The notes under the pieces were generated by a model that saw nothing but the letters and a program-made list of their open reading frames with translations, was not told where the DNA came from and searched no databases. Positions 35,321 to 46,600 of a stretch of DNA of 64,000 nt are shown here, piece after piece (within the stretch, counting starts at the first letter, position 1; every line of letters starts with the position of its first letter). Source of the stretch: Arcuatula senhousia. Taxonomy: Eukaryota; Mollusca; Bivalvia; Mytilida; Mytilidae. Both the position numbers and the translations under genes were made by a program. Location: assembly GCA_963971305.1 (NCBI GenBank), contig OZ020306.1, positions 69,165,022-69,229,021 of the forward strand, read 5' to 3'.

Positions 35321-36340
35321 TTGTAAACATTTTATTTGTCTATCTTATTTATTGTCTTTATTACTTTATTGCATGTTTATTTATGTTTATCTTATTGGTT
35401 CAATTTGTTTAAAGTTAATTTTCAATTTCAAAATTTTATTTCTGTTGATTTTCATTAATATCTATATTATGTATTTGAATTCTAATAATATAACTAAAAT
35501 TTGCTTTCTCGTTCCAGATTCATTCGGAACACATATTCGGCTTAATTCAGTTGTATTTAATAAAAGTTTTGGTCTGCTTCTAATTTTAGTTGGTTGTGTT
35601 TGGCCTGTCTAGACGATCCCACGTGACTAGTCCAGCATTGGGTTCCAGGTATCACACCTGTACCTGGAACCTGGAACCCAATGAGTCCGTCCCAAAACTA
35701 TAACTCAAACTGGCTGCAAACTCCACACCAATAAAAAACGCAACACAATATAAGATGTCCGCTTCATATGAACGAAAAATTCAATCATGGAAATCATGTA
35801 AAAGTGCAAATGCAAAACAGATTCCAAAACACGAAAATAGGCCCATCAAAAACGATTAAAAATGCATTATTTTTTCTCCTATAAGCGCACCTTTCAACAA
35901 ATGTGCACTATAAGTCAATTGTGTTTTAACATTATATTATGAACAAAGGCGCATTGCACGCTCAGTTATAAAACAATAGGATTAAATGCATACCATGCTA
36001 ATATATACTCCAAATAAGAAGAGCATGATTGGAGAAAGTGGAAAAATGTGAAATTTTCAAGTTTTGTCTTTCGCATGTAAAGTCATTGGTAACGAATGGA
36101 TATAAATTGTCAAAAACCCCTTAGCACCAAAACTGTTTTGGCATAGTAAGCAGTATATTTGTACATGCATGTTGTCTGTTTCTTGGTACAGCTTTTGTTG
36201 TCTTTATATCTACTAATATTTTTATATTTTAAGACTTCGAGGTTCTTATGTGCTTCTTTTGAAAAAGGCCACTGCTGACGGAAAAGCGTTTTTTTAACCT
36301 ATTCAAACAGGCAATACAATTATGTTCAATTTCATTGAAA
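35321..36340. other. Intergenic, with an inverted repeat
   Basis: Contains the second copy of a 25-bp direct repeat (35565-35589, see 34784-34808) and a 15-bp perfect inverted repeat (35636-35683). No gene seen. Confidence 0.5.
35636..35683. repeat. 15-bp perfect inverted repeat (hairpin)
   Basis: CATTGGGTTCCAGGT (35636-35650) and its reverse complement ACCTGGAACCCAATG (35669-35683) with an 18-base spacer that itself contains GTACCTGGA. Origin unknown. Confidence 0.9.
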
Positions 36341-36351
36341 TGTTTCATCAA

Positions 36352-36661
36352 TAGTCCTTTTTAGAAAAAAATTTCCGGACGTGCAGACCTGAGAAATCTT
36401 TTAAATTTTTACTACATGTTTTCGACTTCAGGGTAGGCCTGGCCAGTGAAAATCTATTGAAATTAACAAAAATCGTCAACTTGTAAAAATATTTCAAAAA
36501 TGCCTTCCAAAGTTTTAAACTAATTAAACTTTCGTTAACATCTAAGACTTCACTTTTAACCAGTTTATTTGAATCGACCCAATAAGGGAAACTACTCTTG
36601 CAAAAATGAAAATAAAAGAATCAAAATCGGAATTCCGGATGACTTTTTAAAAAGGGCTATA
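36352..36661 (-). mobile_element. TIR element G, copy 2 (308 bp), reversed
   Basis: Ends TAGTCCTTTTTAG... and ...TTAAAAAGGGCTA, with TA following at 36660-36661; the left TA appears mutated. The body matches 27557-27944 in reverse (CCGGACGTGCAGACCTGAGA, TAGGCCT, GGGAAACTACTCTTGC). Confidence 0.75.
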
Positions 36662-37402
36662 CATGTACGTCTACATTTTTACATTACTTATTTATCGAAA
36701 TCTTAAAGCAATGCAACAAGAAAAAGCAATGACATACAAAACACTTAGCTTTAAGGACTGACCATTTCACTTGAAGGGGACCGGGGTTTTTCCTAAAAAA
36801 ATCTGGAACTAATTCGTGGTTAAAAAATATTTTGGAATGTGAAGAAAAGAATGTTCTGAAAAGGATTTCTTCCGTATACAATAATGCTAGTGTTGGGAAT
36901 ATGGTATATACTATCGTATGGGCCGATAGCTAGGGTGCGAGAGATGCGGTTGATAGGGACGAACAAACCGTGTATGTGACTTGATCCCGGAAAGTCGCTT
37001 TGCTCTTTGGAGAAACCAGTGTGGTCGTAGGACCAGTAGATACCAGATTGGCGGGAGTCAGACGAAAGTGAAAACTGCTATTCGTGGCTGAATTCGTCCA
37101 GATTCGTTGTTTAAAGACACACTGTGAGTTGATTAACTGTTAGTTATTCAAACAAACCCTAGAATTACCCATATAATTCTACACTAATGATAGAAATATA
37201 TTTGTCATTGCGCTTTTAAAAAGAAACATGTTTTCCGTGCCAGATCAGAACACCAAGCACCCTTCCCAGTTCAAGTAAAATGTTCGGTCCCTTAAGTGTA
37301 TTTTAATGAAAGACTCGAGGTCATAATAATAAAATAATAAAGGATAAAAAAAAGGTACACTACAATTCAGCAAAAAATAAGCTCTGCAAAGAGTCAAATG
37401 AT
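36662..37402. other. Non-coding, with an unexplained GC-richer patch
   Basis: Bases about 36915-37090 are richer in GC than their surroundings and contain no ORF or repeat I recognise. The remainder is the 3' flank of the PLA2 gene; an ATTAAA-type signal on the - strand lies at 37302-37307, about 96 bases past the PLA2 stop. Confidence 0.45.
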
Positions 37403-37563
37403 TTAAAACCTATTTCCCGTCACAATATTGGCTATTTTGTTGAACATTCTATAGAATCTGTTAGGGGCATTCCTTGGGTTATAGTAAACATGAAATGTCC
37501 CTAAACAGTAGGCCAATGACTTGTCACATTCACATGACATCCGTTTGCATGGTGGCGTAGACC
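37403..37563 (-). CDS. PLA2 exon 5: CxCD helix and C-terminus
   Basis: Acceptor TTTTTTCCAG|GGTCT at 37564/37563, phase 1. It encodes CKRMSCECDKSLAYCL, the second long helix with paired Cys and the catalytic-network Asp, then YYNP and a basic/hydrophobic tail to the stop at 37403. The apparent upstream Met in this frame is intronic. Confidence 0.9.
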
Positions 37564-40500
37564 CTGGAAAAAATAGCAAAAGAAGGGTTTTAGTTACCAA
37601 ACCTTAACTCAATAAACTGCTTATCTTTTGCAAAAAATTTTAATGCCGTTTATTGAAAAACTTACCCTTCCCGAGCTTCTGAGTTTATTATTATTGCGCC
37701 GTAAGCTTGCTTTGCTGCTAGCCCAATCAGTAGTGTTGTTTTGCAGTGTGTTTTTTAATGTTGTCTGTGACTTTTATGTCAATTAATATGGTCATTGTAT
37801 TTTCGGTTGTCTTCTGACCGCCGGAAGAGGAAACAGTCTTGTTACTGTTTACTGATGTCTAATAAATGTACTTGAATATTTAGCTTAAATTTTATTTCTC
37901 CCTTAATGTTGGACCAGTCACCATAATGAAAATGTTACCTTTCTTTTCAGTGGTTGGAGTTTCAGTACGAGACGGGGTGTCTTCTGAAATAAAAAAAAAA
38001 CATAATAAATTATTTAAAAAAGGATATGATTAAACAGATTTCATTTTTTCGTGTCCTTTGTAAAAATAAATATAAGAAACATGTGCTCATAAAAAAATCA
38101 AAATATTATTTAACATTAAATTAAAAATATTAAAACGTGCAAAGAAAGATAATCCAAAAATAACGATTAACTTGTCATTTTTATCAAGTTTTCGTACTTT
38201 TCTACCGCTTTTGTAAATTGTGCATGTCTTTTGAAACCACACCAGTTAACCCCTCTTTTTGCCGAAAGATAAGAATGTAACTGGGCGTAAGCACACACCA
38301 GGTGAAAGTTTTCTTATTGTCTAAATTCAAAACGGTTAAAATCTATACGATGCCGTTTCATCAAGCTATTGTTAGCGTAACGTGCACGAACCATTTTAAT
38401 TGCATGGGATAACGAGCATGCTAATTATCGAACGCTTGATGAAATGTTACCCAGTTTTTTTTTACCTTGTACTGCACCTTTTTGATATCCTTCGAACTAT
38501 TTTTCTTTCTGTACTACAGATGAGACCAAACCTAACGTGTACAAAAGTGAACAAAGAGCGGACCTGTGGTTCACTTTTCTGGTCTGTTCTGGGTTTCTTG
38601 ACCAAACCAAGAAGCAAACATAGGTCCTCTTATCTGGTTTGGTTTGATTCACCACAAATCTGGTTCAGTCAAACGGACTAGACCTAGAGCGGACCATATT
38701 TATGTTCTGGTCTGGTCTGCTTTCAATAGTAAACCAAGAGTGAATCAGACCTAGAGCGGACCAGACCTAAATTCTGGTGTACAGGTTAGGTTTGGACCCA
38801 TCTGTATTGCGTTCCATCATTTTTTTTTAATTATAAATCAACTGCCGTTGAGGAGCAGCAATATGCAAATATAACAAAACCAAATTACTTGTTGAATTGA
38901 TCATGTTGATATTCGCTTGTACTAACGAGATAACAAAATTAATTCGTGGAGCACGCTGTTGTTTTAACAGAACTAGAACCTAACTGAAAAGTCAAGATAT
39001 TACACTAATATACTAATACACTCACTGCAGACAATTGCATTGTTGTATAACCCCCAGTCATACTTGATCAGATATGTTCCACATTCATGTTCCTGTAGCT
39101 TTCCATAGCATTGATCATGTTTTTTACAGCACCTATTAAAACATCAGAAAAAACTCTGTTATCAAGCAATATTTGCCAGTCATTGATATTCTAAATATAC
39201 GAAAATAAAATATTTAAATTGGAAAAAATTGTTGCCTGTCAAATAAAAAACGGAAAAATTTTAACTTTCAAAGATGCTTAATGTAGGCTTTCTGTCATTC
39301 CTTGAAACCTTTTGCGCGAGTAAGTGAGATCGTGTTTTACGCCGTAGCAACATCATATAATTTTTTATGAGAGGTGAACATGTCGGGTTTGATAATATGA
39401 TCATGAAATGCTATTAGAAAACCCGTGGGTTAAGTGGGAATCAACGGACGGGTAACTGCTCACTTTACCACCAGATATCCTCATCGAAGCTTTACCATAT
39501 AACCTCATATTTAAAGATGGTTCCTATTTTCAGTTAAGACCAAAAAAAAAAACAAGATAGGACTAAATGAGTATCAGATAAAACAGCAATACTAAAGAAT
39601 TCTCTTCCACGCGGTGTATTTCAACCTTTGCTGCTAATGAAATTTTCATATTTGTAAGGTGTTTCTGAAAAGTGATCCTACAGTGTATATGGACTTGAGT
39701 TAACTTTGTGGATTTTTGTCTAATTTTATCTTCAAGATTATATGCATTACCAATCAATAGCATCTAAAACTGATCCTTTCCCGCCAAATCCACAAAAATG
39801 GCCGTATTTATTGAAATCTGTGCTTTGTCTTCCGGTTGTCCACGTGATCATATCACCCAATTGAAAGACACTTCTTCTCGTTCTTTGAACTTGTTCTCCT
39901 GTAAATATTAGTTATCTTTGGTATTTTGTTCTATTTCATAAGTAGCCGTATAAATGAGCAAGTTGAAAGTAATTATTAAATTCTAAAAACAGACAGTAAT
40001 AAAAAGAGACTGTCATACGTTATCGTTTGTATCTGCGGTTTGTATATTTTTTTTATAATTCACTGTATGTTGTCTTGTAGTGATTTCCATGCAATTTGAC
40101 CTTTTTAATTTTTTTTTAATAAAGTTTCTTATTTATCTTAAGTTTATTTTTGAAACAAAATAAGTCTCTTTTTGTTAGTTTCAACTTGATTTTAAAATTT
40201 GCAAGTTCAAAGCGTCCTTCCTCTGACGCCTACATGTTGCGTTCAAGGTATAAATGCTACTCGTAACCTTAAGATTATTCTCTTCTTGTGAGTAAGTCTG
40301 TTTGAAAATTTAGAAAAAAATTCAATGCATTTTAATTTTATAATGTTCTCTTCATATTCTAACTTATTAGGCCGAATATCGCACTTAAACTTGAGTGAGT
40401 GAGTGAGTTAATGGTTTATGGTCATGCAAAGCTAAAAAGGTTATTTTAATGCAATAAACTTGAACAGGGATGATAAAAATGAACATGAAATGATGACGAT

Positions 40501-41379
40501 ATATGAAATATTGGGAATGGATGAGAAACAAAGGTAACAATTAATTTTGTAAACCACAGGAATGGGGGAGATGGAGGGTAAGGGCGGAAAATGTAGCACT
40601 ACTTGGTGGTCCACAAAGGGATCTTTTACGTGAATGAAGCGTGGCACTCTCCATTATGGTTTGCGGTCAAGGTTGCTCCATTAAACCAACTGGAACACAC
40701 ATCCCAGTCGCCTAATGGGCTAAGCCGCTTGATCCGATGTTAGGTTTCTGAGCGCTCTATAGTGGACTTTAACCGACAAGCTTAGCGCTGCTGCGGGCCT
40801 ACTCGCAACCCGGAATCCGCACGGGTTATTTTGATTTGAGAGACTCTATGAATGTTTAATAGATGAAACACCCTTAAAGCGCAGTTGTACATTATTAGCC
40901 TGGAAATTTTTAACTTTATAAGTACATACATGTATTTAGTAGAGATCCACCACAACAAAATTAAGAAAACAGAGAAATACCAATTGGGACAGCTGACTAT
41001 CAAAATTCCGAAAGAACAAAGACAAAATTATGAAAACGACCGGGAGTAGCATGGAAAAACAGACAACATTAAAACACAAAAATAGCTGAATAGTAATCAT
41101 CAACGGAAAATTAAGTCGTATCGAGAGTGCTTCGGAAGGGTAAGCAGTTCCTGCATGATGACAAGCGTGACAAATCTGTTTTAAAAGATCAAAATCTGTT
41201 CTCATCTGAGAGGTAGTATAGTATCTTCATTTGTTTATAATCGCGTGATGTCTTCCATAACGTTTATTTAGGGAAGATAATAAAAGAGGTAAAATTAAAA
41301 ATAAAGAATCGATATTTGTCTTACCTTGTTTGACGATGATTAAAAACAGACATGAATTGAAAATAAAAATGGTTCGCAT
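37403..41379 (-). CDS. Secreted phospholipase A2, five-exon gene, 171 aa
   Basis: The enzyme hydrolyses the sn-2 acyl bond of glycerophospholipids in a Ca2+-dependent way, outside the cell. The exons on the - strand are 41379-41325, 39898-39751, 39132-39026, 37983-37939 and 37563-37403. All introns are GT-AG and every phase matches (1, 2, 1, 1), giving 516 coding bases including the stop. The protein shows a hydrophobic signal peptide, the Ca2+-binding loop (YGxFCGxGG), the active-site CCxxHDxCY across the exon 2/3 junction, and CxCD with the second catalytic Asp in exon 5. The size is near that of classical group I/II-type sPLA2 with a short linker insert. Introns 1 and 2 carry repeats (a PLE2 fragment, a decayed SINE, a MITE in intron 3). 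It could act in digestion or defence; the sequence does not say which. Confidence 0.9.
37939..37983 (-). CDS. PLA2 exon 4: 45-base Thr/Pro-rich micro-exon
   Basis: Between acceptor TTTATTTCAG and donor AAAG|GTAACA; phases 1 and 1, so it could be skipped without a frameshift. It encodes a linker rich in Thr, Pro, Glu and Lys where classical sPLA2s have the beta-wing, a surface loop. Thr/Pro content suggests O-glycosylation. Confidence 0.75.
38515..38806 (+). mobile_element. 288-bp MITE, TA-flanked (mariner-like), in PLA2 intron 3
   Basis: The element is 38517-38804. Left end CAGATGAGACCAAACCTAAC; right end in reverse complement CAGATGGGTCCAAACCTAAC; TIR about 27 bp with few mismatches, flanked by TA. 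The interior repeats GACCTAGAGCGGACC-type strings in both halves. Non-coding; the 93-codon ORF over it is a by-product. Confidence 0.88.
39026..39132 (-). CDS. PLA2 exon 3: catalytic His-Asp helix
   Basis: Acceptor TTTTAATAG at 39133. The first codons give the sPLA2 active-site signature CCxxHDxCY with the catalytic His; the continuing region has the expected Cys and Tyr-rich turn (YDWGLYNNAIVC). Donor GCA|GTGAGT at 39026/39025 in phase 1. Confidence 0.92.
39751..39898 (-). CDS. PLA2 exon 2: N-terminal helix and Ca2+ loop
   Basis: Acceptor ATATTTACAG at 39899-39900. The exon encodes a possible dibasic processing site (RTRRS), then a first helix of the sPLA2 type (FQLGDMI) and the Ca2+ loop KYGHFCGFGGKGS. 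Donor TTG|GTAATG at 39751/39750 in phase 2. The Asp preceding the active-site Cys pair is the last complete codon. Confidence 0.9.
40393..40826 (-). mobile_element. SINE-like element C, copy 3, decayed, in PLA2 intron 1
   Basis: Starts with the tail as (GAGT)n at 40393, then matches element C in reverse: GGTGGTCCACAAAGGGATCT, ACGTGAATGAAGCGTGGCAC, CTGCTGCGGGCCTACTCGC, and ends CCGCACGGG. Much more diverged than the other two copies. Confidence 0.75.
40930..41295 (-). mobile_element. PLE2 3' fragment (ORF end plus tail) in PLA2 intron 1
   Basis: 41205-41290 is a decayed copy of the end of the PLE2 ORF (TCTGTTCTCATCTGAGAGGT; reading back gives a GRHHAIINK-like remnant of GTHHALVDK). It is followed by the tail (GGTAAGCAGTTCCTGCATGA, AAAATTCCGAAAGAACAAAG). 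It lies only about 30 bases from PLA2 exon 1. Confidence 0.75.
41325..41379 (-). CDS. PLA2 exon 1: signal peptide
   Basis: ATG at 41379 in the context GAAG-ATG-C. Eighteen codons encode MRTIFIFNSCLFLIIVKQ, a typical hydrophobic secretion signal core. Donor CAAG|GTAAG at 41325/41324 in phase 1. Confidence 0.85.
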
Positions 41380-41399
41380 CTTCACATTAAAAAGTGTGT

Positions 41400-42862
41400 T
41401 ATAGTGTTGTATAAACCACTAAGGAATTGGCTTTTCAATAACTTCAAATTTTGTTTAGGTACATGTTAGAAAAAAAAAACAAATTAGAAATGCAAAAATT
41501 TGGATACGACGAAAAGAAATATCATGTAACCCTAAAGCTATGAATTCTTCTATATGTACGGGTTGATATTGATGATTAAGTCATATGTAAAAACAGTATC
41601 TTCGGCTTAAAGTTGTTAATTTGTTATATGTGAAATAAATAAATCAAATATACATACAATATGTTGAGAAACCATGTTTCAAGAATCACAAATAAAGCAA
41701 AATATCATTCTTTCACTTAATTGATAAATATGTGTGTAAAAGAAAACCACAACCGGCACTGTTATATATACATTCAAGGAAGGTCAAGGATAGGGTAGCA
41801 AATAAAGACACTATATGATGATTGGATTAAAATGAGGCATTAGTTATAATTTTTCCAGTTGGAACAAATTTTTGCTTCTTGTTTCATATTTTGTATAGGT
41901 GGCGCTTCAATCAATGGCGGACGAAAAAAATCTTCGCTCCATAAAACACTGTTTGTATCCTGAAGAAGCCGCAATGCAGTTACCAAAATAAGACAAAACA
42001 TGGAACAAAACATCACTTAATACACGAACTGTACACAATGAAAGCAGTCGAGCTTGTGAAGTAAAATGAAACCAGACAAAACCGACAGCCACTCGTCCCA
42101 AATTATGACCCAAGGGCAATCATGAACATGAGGCCAAGCAAAACTATGAACAATGACTGGTATACCGCTCATTCTTTAAGACATTGATGTCAATCATATT
42201 GGTGATCGCCAGATACTGAAAACCATGTAATCGTTGTCATTTTCATTAACATCGTTACCCCCTAGTCTTCACTTCCAGATGAATAAAGCCATTAAAGGGG
42301 GAGGTCCAACAACCAGATATAAACTACAAGAAAACCATGATCATTGCACAACATTATTGTCAACAACAATATAGATTTCATCTTGAAATGAATTCAATCT
42401 TGCACGTCAATTATATTGACATTATCACTTGTGGAAGCCCATCCAATGTAGAAAGTGGAAGCCCATCCAATGAAGAAAAAAAAGAATACAATACTACTTG
42501 ACAAACACAAAATGTTTGGTACGTTACAAACAAGAAGTCATACAACAAACACCGGTGAATGTTGCCTGTTCATAGTCAGACTGCCAGATGATGAAAACAG
42601 AACATACATCAAATCTAACAAAATATTTGTGTAATACATGTATATTTTATTTCATACAGTTAATAATATTTTATATATGTATACTTTGCAAACATCAGAC
42701 ACATATTACATGTATTAATGTAAACAATAAAATCAAAAATGGTTTAATATCTTTTATACTTTTATAGTACTGTAGTAATTACCTTGAAAAGGTCACACTA
42801 TTAAAATGTTAAGAAAAAAGAAACCAAACATGGTTTAAATATTTGTGTTACACATGCAAAGA
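41400..42862. other. Intergenic, nothing recognised
   Basis: 5' flank of PLA2. A short direct repeat GTGGAAGCCCATCCAATG occurs twice at 42433-42472. No gene seen. Confidence 0.5.
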
Positions 42863-43462
42863 AATTATAAGCATAGATTTCACTGTTCAATGTTTTATGT
42901 TTAACCTTGTACAGACAGCCATGGTATTGATGTAATAATTAGAATGAGAACTGTACATTTTATTGATATGATTAGATATTTATATTCTATTATATATTAG
43001 GCACCGTCCCCTGGTGTGATTTGCACTTAGACTACCTTTATGCTAATCTTTTTGCATTTGACACAGGATAGATATAATGTCATTCAATTATCAAATAAAT
43101 TTATATTATTAACAGTAAATGTACATCACATAGTTATTAACAAATATGTAAAATTGTATAGAGATTATAACCATAGATTTCACTGTTCAATATTTTTTGT
43201 TTAACCTTGTACAGACAATCATGGTATTGATGTAATGATTATAATGAGAACTGTACATTTTATTGATATGATTAGATATTTATATTCTATTATATATTAG
43301 GCACCGTCCCCTGGTGTGTTTTGCATTTAGACTACCTTTATGCTAATCTTTTTGCATTTGACACAGGATAGATATAATGTCAATCAATTATCAAATAAAT
43401 TTATATTGTTAACAGTAAATGTACATCACATACATTGTAGTTATTGACAAATATGTAAAATT
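42863..43462 (+). repeat. 300-bp tandem duplication upstream of LINE-1
   Basis: Two nearly identical units with a period of exactly 300 (for example GGCACCGTCCCCTGGTGTG at 43000 and 43300; ACTGTTCAATRTTTTWTGTT in each). The motif GCACCGTCCCCTGGTG also occurs in the 3' UTR of the LINE. Position and shared motif suggest this is the 5' UTR or promoter repeat of the LINE, or a remnant of a preceding copy. Confidence 0.75.
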
Positions 43463-43665
43463 GTAATACATGTATTTATTTTCTAATTTTGGTAAAAGTA
43501 TTTGGTAAAGTAGGGATACACAGTAATATTTTTCTTATAGAAAAAAAAATCTAAACAAATCAGCCATAAACTTTATTTCTACATTTAAAAAAAAAGAAAA
43601 ATTTATTTTCCCATAAATTTCATTTAATTTAAACCTTCAGGTCATTAAGACACATTATAGAAAAA

Positions 43666-46600
43666 ATGACCATGTCGAAAAAACTAAGAATGTGTTTTTG
43701 GAACATCGGAGGTTTTAAATCAAAGGGCATGGATAAAACTAGGGACCCCATGTTTTTAAAAGCTGTTGAAGGATATGACTTAGTGTTTCTAGCTGAAACA
43801 CATGTTGGTTATAATTTTGGAATAGGAGACTATTTATACCATCCTGTGTGTAGACCAGTAGAAAAGGCTAATAATAGGTTTTATGGGGGGTTAGCTATTC
43901 TTAGAAAACCACATCTTAAACAACATGTAAAAATTTAAAAAAATAATAATCCAGATTATCAATGGATTAAACTTGAGAAAACATTTTTTGGTTTTACTAA
44001 AGATTTATTTATATGCATTGTTTACTACCCTCCCCCAGAATCTAGTTATACAAAAAAAGCTTAATGTTGATATTTTTGAAGCTATTGAAAAAGATATGAT
44101 TCTATACAGTAGGAATGGTGACTTTCTTATTTGTGGCGATATAAATGCCAGAACTGGGGTCAATCCTGATTTTATTTTACAAGACAGTAAGGATTTTCTT
44201 CCCCTTGATAATGGGTACATTCAAGATAAAGATATTTTAAAACGTCTAAACAAAGACTCAAAATTAGATCAGAGAGGGAAGGAATTACTTGACTTTTGCA
44301 TAGGTCACAAGCTAAGAATTTTAAACGGCAGATTACTTGGTGATACATTTGGGAATTTTACATGTTTCACGCCAAATGGCAGTAGTACAGTAGACTATAC
44401 TATGGTGTCTGAGAGTGTCCTTGATAGCATATTATACTTTAGGGCTAAACAGTTTTTGCCCACATTGTCTGACTGTCATTGTCAAATTGAATGGAGTATG
44501 TCTGCTAGTTACATGATCCCTGATAACAATTTAACAAATACAATAAATAAGCTTAAACCAATGCCACTTAAATATATATGGTCAGAAGATTCTGCTTATT
44601 TGTTTAAAGAAGCTTTAACTACAGATACCATTCAGTCTAAAATATCAGAATTTCTTGGTACCACATGTATCAATGACAATAAAGACTTAAACATAGCATC
44701 TGAAAAGCTTGCAGACATTTTTACTGCAGCTGCAGATGTATCACTAAAAAAGCCGAAACTAAAGATTAAAAATAAACCAAAGAACCCGAAGTGGTTTGAT
44801 TGCAATTTGCAACAGATGAGAATTAATCTGATGAATTATGGCAAAGTTTATACAAAGTTTCCTAAAGATCCATCGGTTAAAAATCATTTCTATAAGCTGT
44901 ATAGAGAATATAATAAAACAAGAAAAGCAAAGCGAAAAGCTTTTAGACAAAACATGTTGCATGAGCTCGAAACTCTACACGAGGAAAGCCCCAAAAAATA
45001 CTGGCAGCTTATAAATGAGCTACAAGGAAAACATCAAAATACTAGCAACAGTTGTATTTCTCCTGATGATTGGTTATGTCATTTCAAGAATTTAAATGAG
45101 GCAAAAGATAAATTTCACAACCGTATTAATGAAATAGATCAAAAAGTGAAACAGCTTGAAAAAAAACAACTGTTTTAATGAACTTGACTTTGCCATAACA
45201 TATTCCGAAATTTTAGATGCTATATCCCATATTAAACTTAATAAATCTCCTGGCTTAGACAATGTCTCTAATAATATGATCAAGCATTGTCAGTCTGCAA
45301 TTTTACCTTGTTTTAAAAAAATGTTTAATGCCTGTTTTACAAGTAGTTTTTATCCAGAAAATTGGGCTGAGGGATACATAGTGCCATTGTACAAAGGCAA
45401 TGATGTAAATGACCCTGGTAATTACCGTGGTTTAACTATTACAAGTGCAATTGGAAAATTATTTAACCGTATACTCAATGATAGAGTTGTCAAGTTTTTA
45501 GAAAAACATAATATTATTAATGATTGTCAAATAGGCTTTACCAAAAAAGCAAGAACTTCTGACCACATGTTTATTTTAAGAACTATAATAGATAAATACT
45601 GCAGTACAAGTAATAGTAAGATATTTGCCTGTTTTGTTGACCTTAAAAAGGCATTTGATACTGTAATCCATGCAGGAATAAATTGAAACTATTGGAAGTA
45701 GGTTGTGGATCCTTATTTTACAATATTATTAAAAATATGTATGCTGTCAGCAAATCTAGTATCAAAGTTGATGATAATATGACTGATTTCATTCCAACTC
45801 ATTTAGGAGTCAAACAGGGTGACAATTTAAGTCCTAACTTGTTTAAAATTTTTATAAATGACTTTCCAAAGTATTTAAATAATTCACCTGACCCCGTTTT
45901 CCTTGATGAAAAAGCAATCCATTGTCTCATGTATGCTGATGACATAATTTTACTTTCTACTTCTGCCTCTGGATTACAGGAAAAGTTGAATTTACTTGAT
46001 AAATTTTGTAAAGACTGGTGTCTTACTGTTAATACTCAGAAAACCAAAATACTTATATTCAACAAGGCAGGGAAGCTTATTGATATGAAGTTCAAGTTTG
46101 ACAATACAGTTCTAGAATGTGTCAATAGGTATAAATATCTTGGAGTTACATTTTGTGCTTCAGGATCATTTGCATATGCTCAGGAGGAATTATATAATAA
46201 AGCAATCAAAGCAAATTTTAAGCTTTCAAAAGATTTTCTATCTCTTTATCCAAGTGTTAAAACTAGTATGCATGTTTTTGATCATACTATTAAACCCATT
46301 CTTTTATATGGGTGTGAAATATGGGGAACCTTTAATCCCTATTCTTCCAGATTTAGAAATGGTATAAACAATATGTGTTTGGATGAAATTTATTCAAAAC
46401 AGAAAGCTGAAACACTCCATCAAAAGTTCTGTAAATTTACTCTTGGGGTTCATAGAAAATCTACCAACTTTGCTGTCTTATCAGAACTTGGAAGATTCCC
46501 CCTACATTTTAATATAATAAAGGCCATGCTTAAGTATCATGACAGACTTGCTAAAGTTAAAGATTGCTTTCCCCTGCTGCATGCAGCATACAATGAATCT

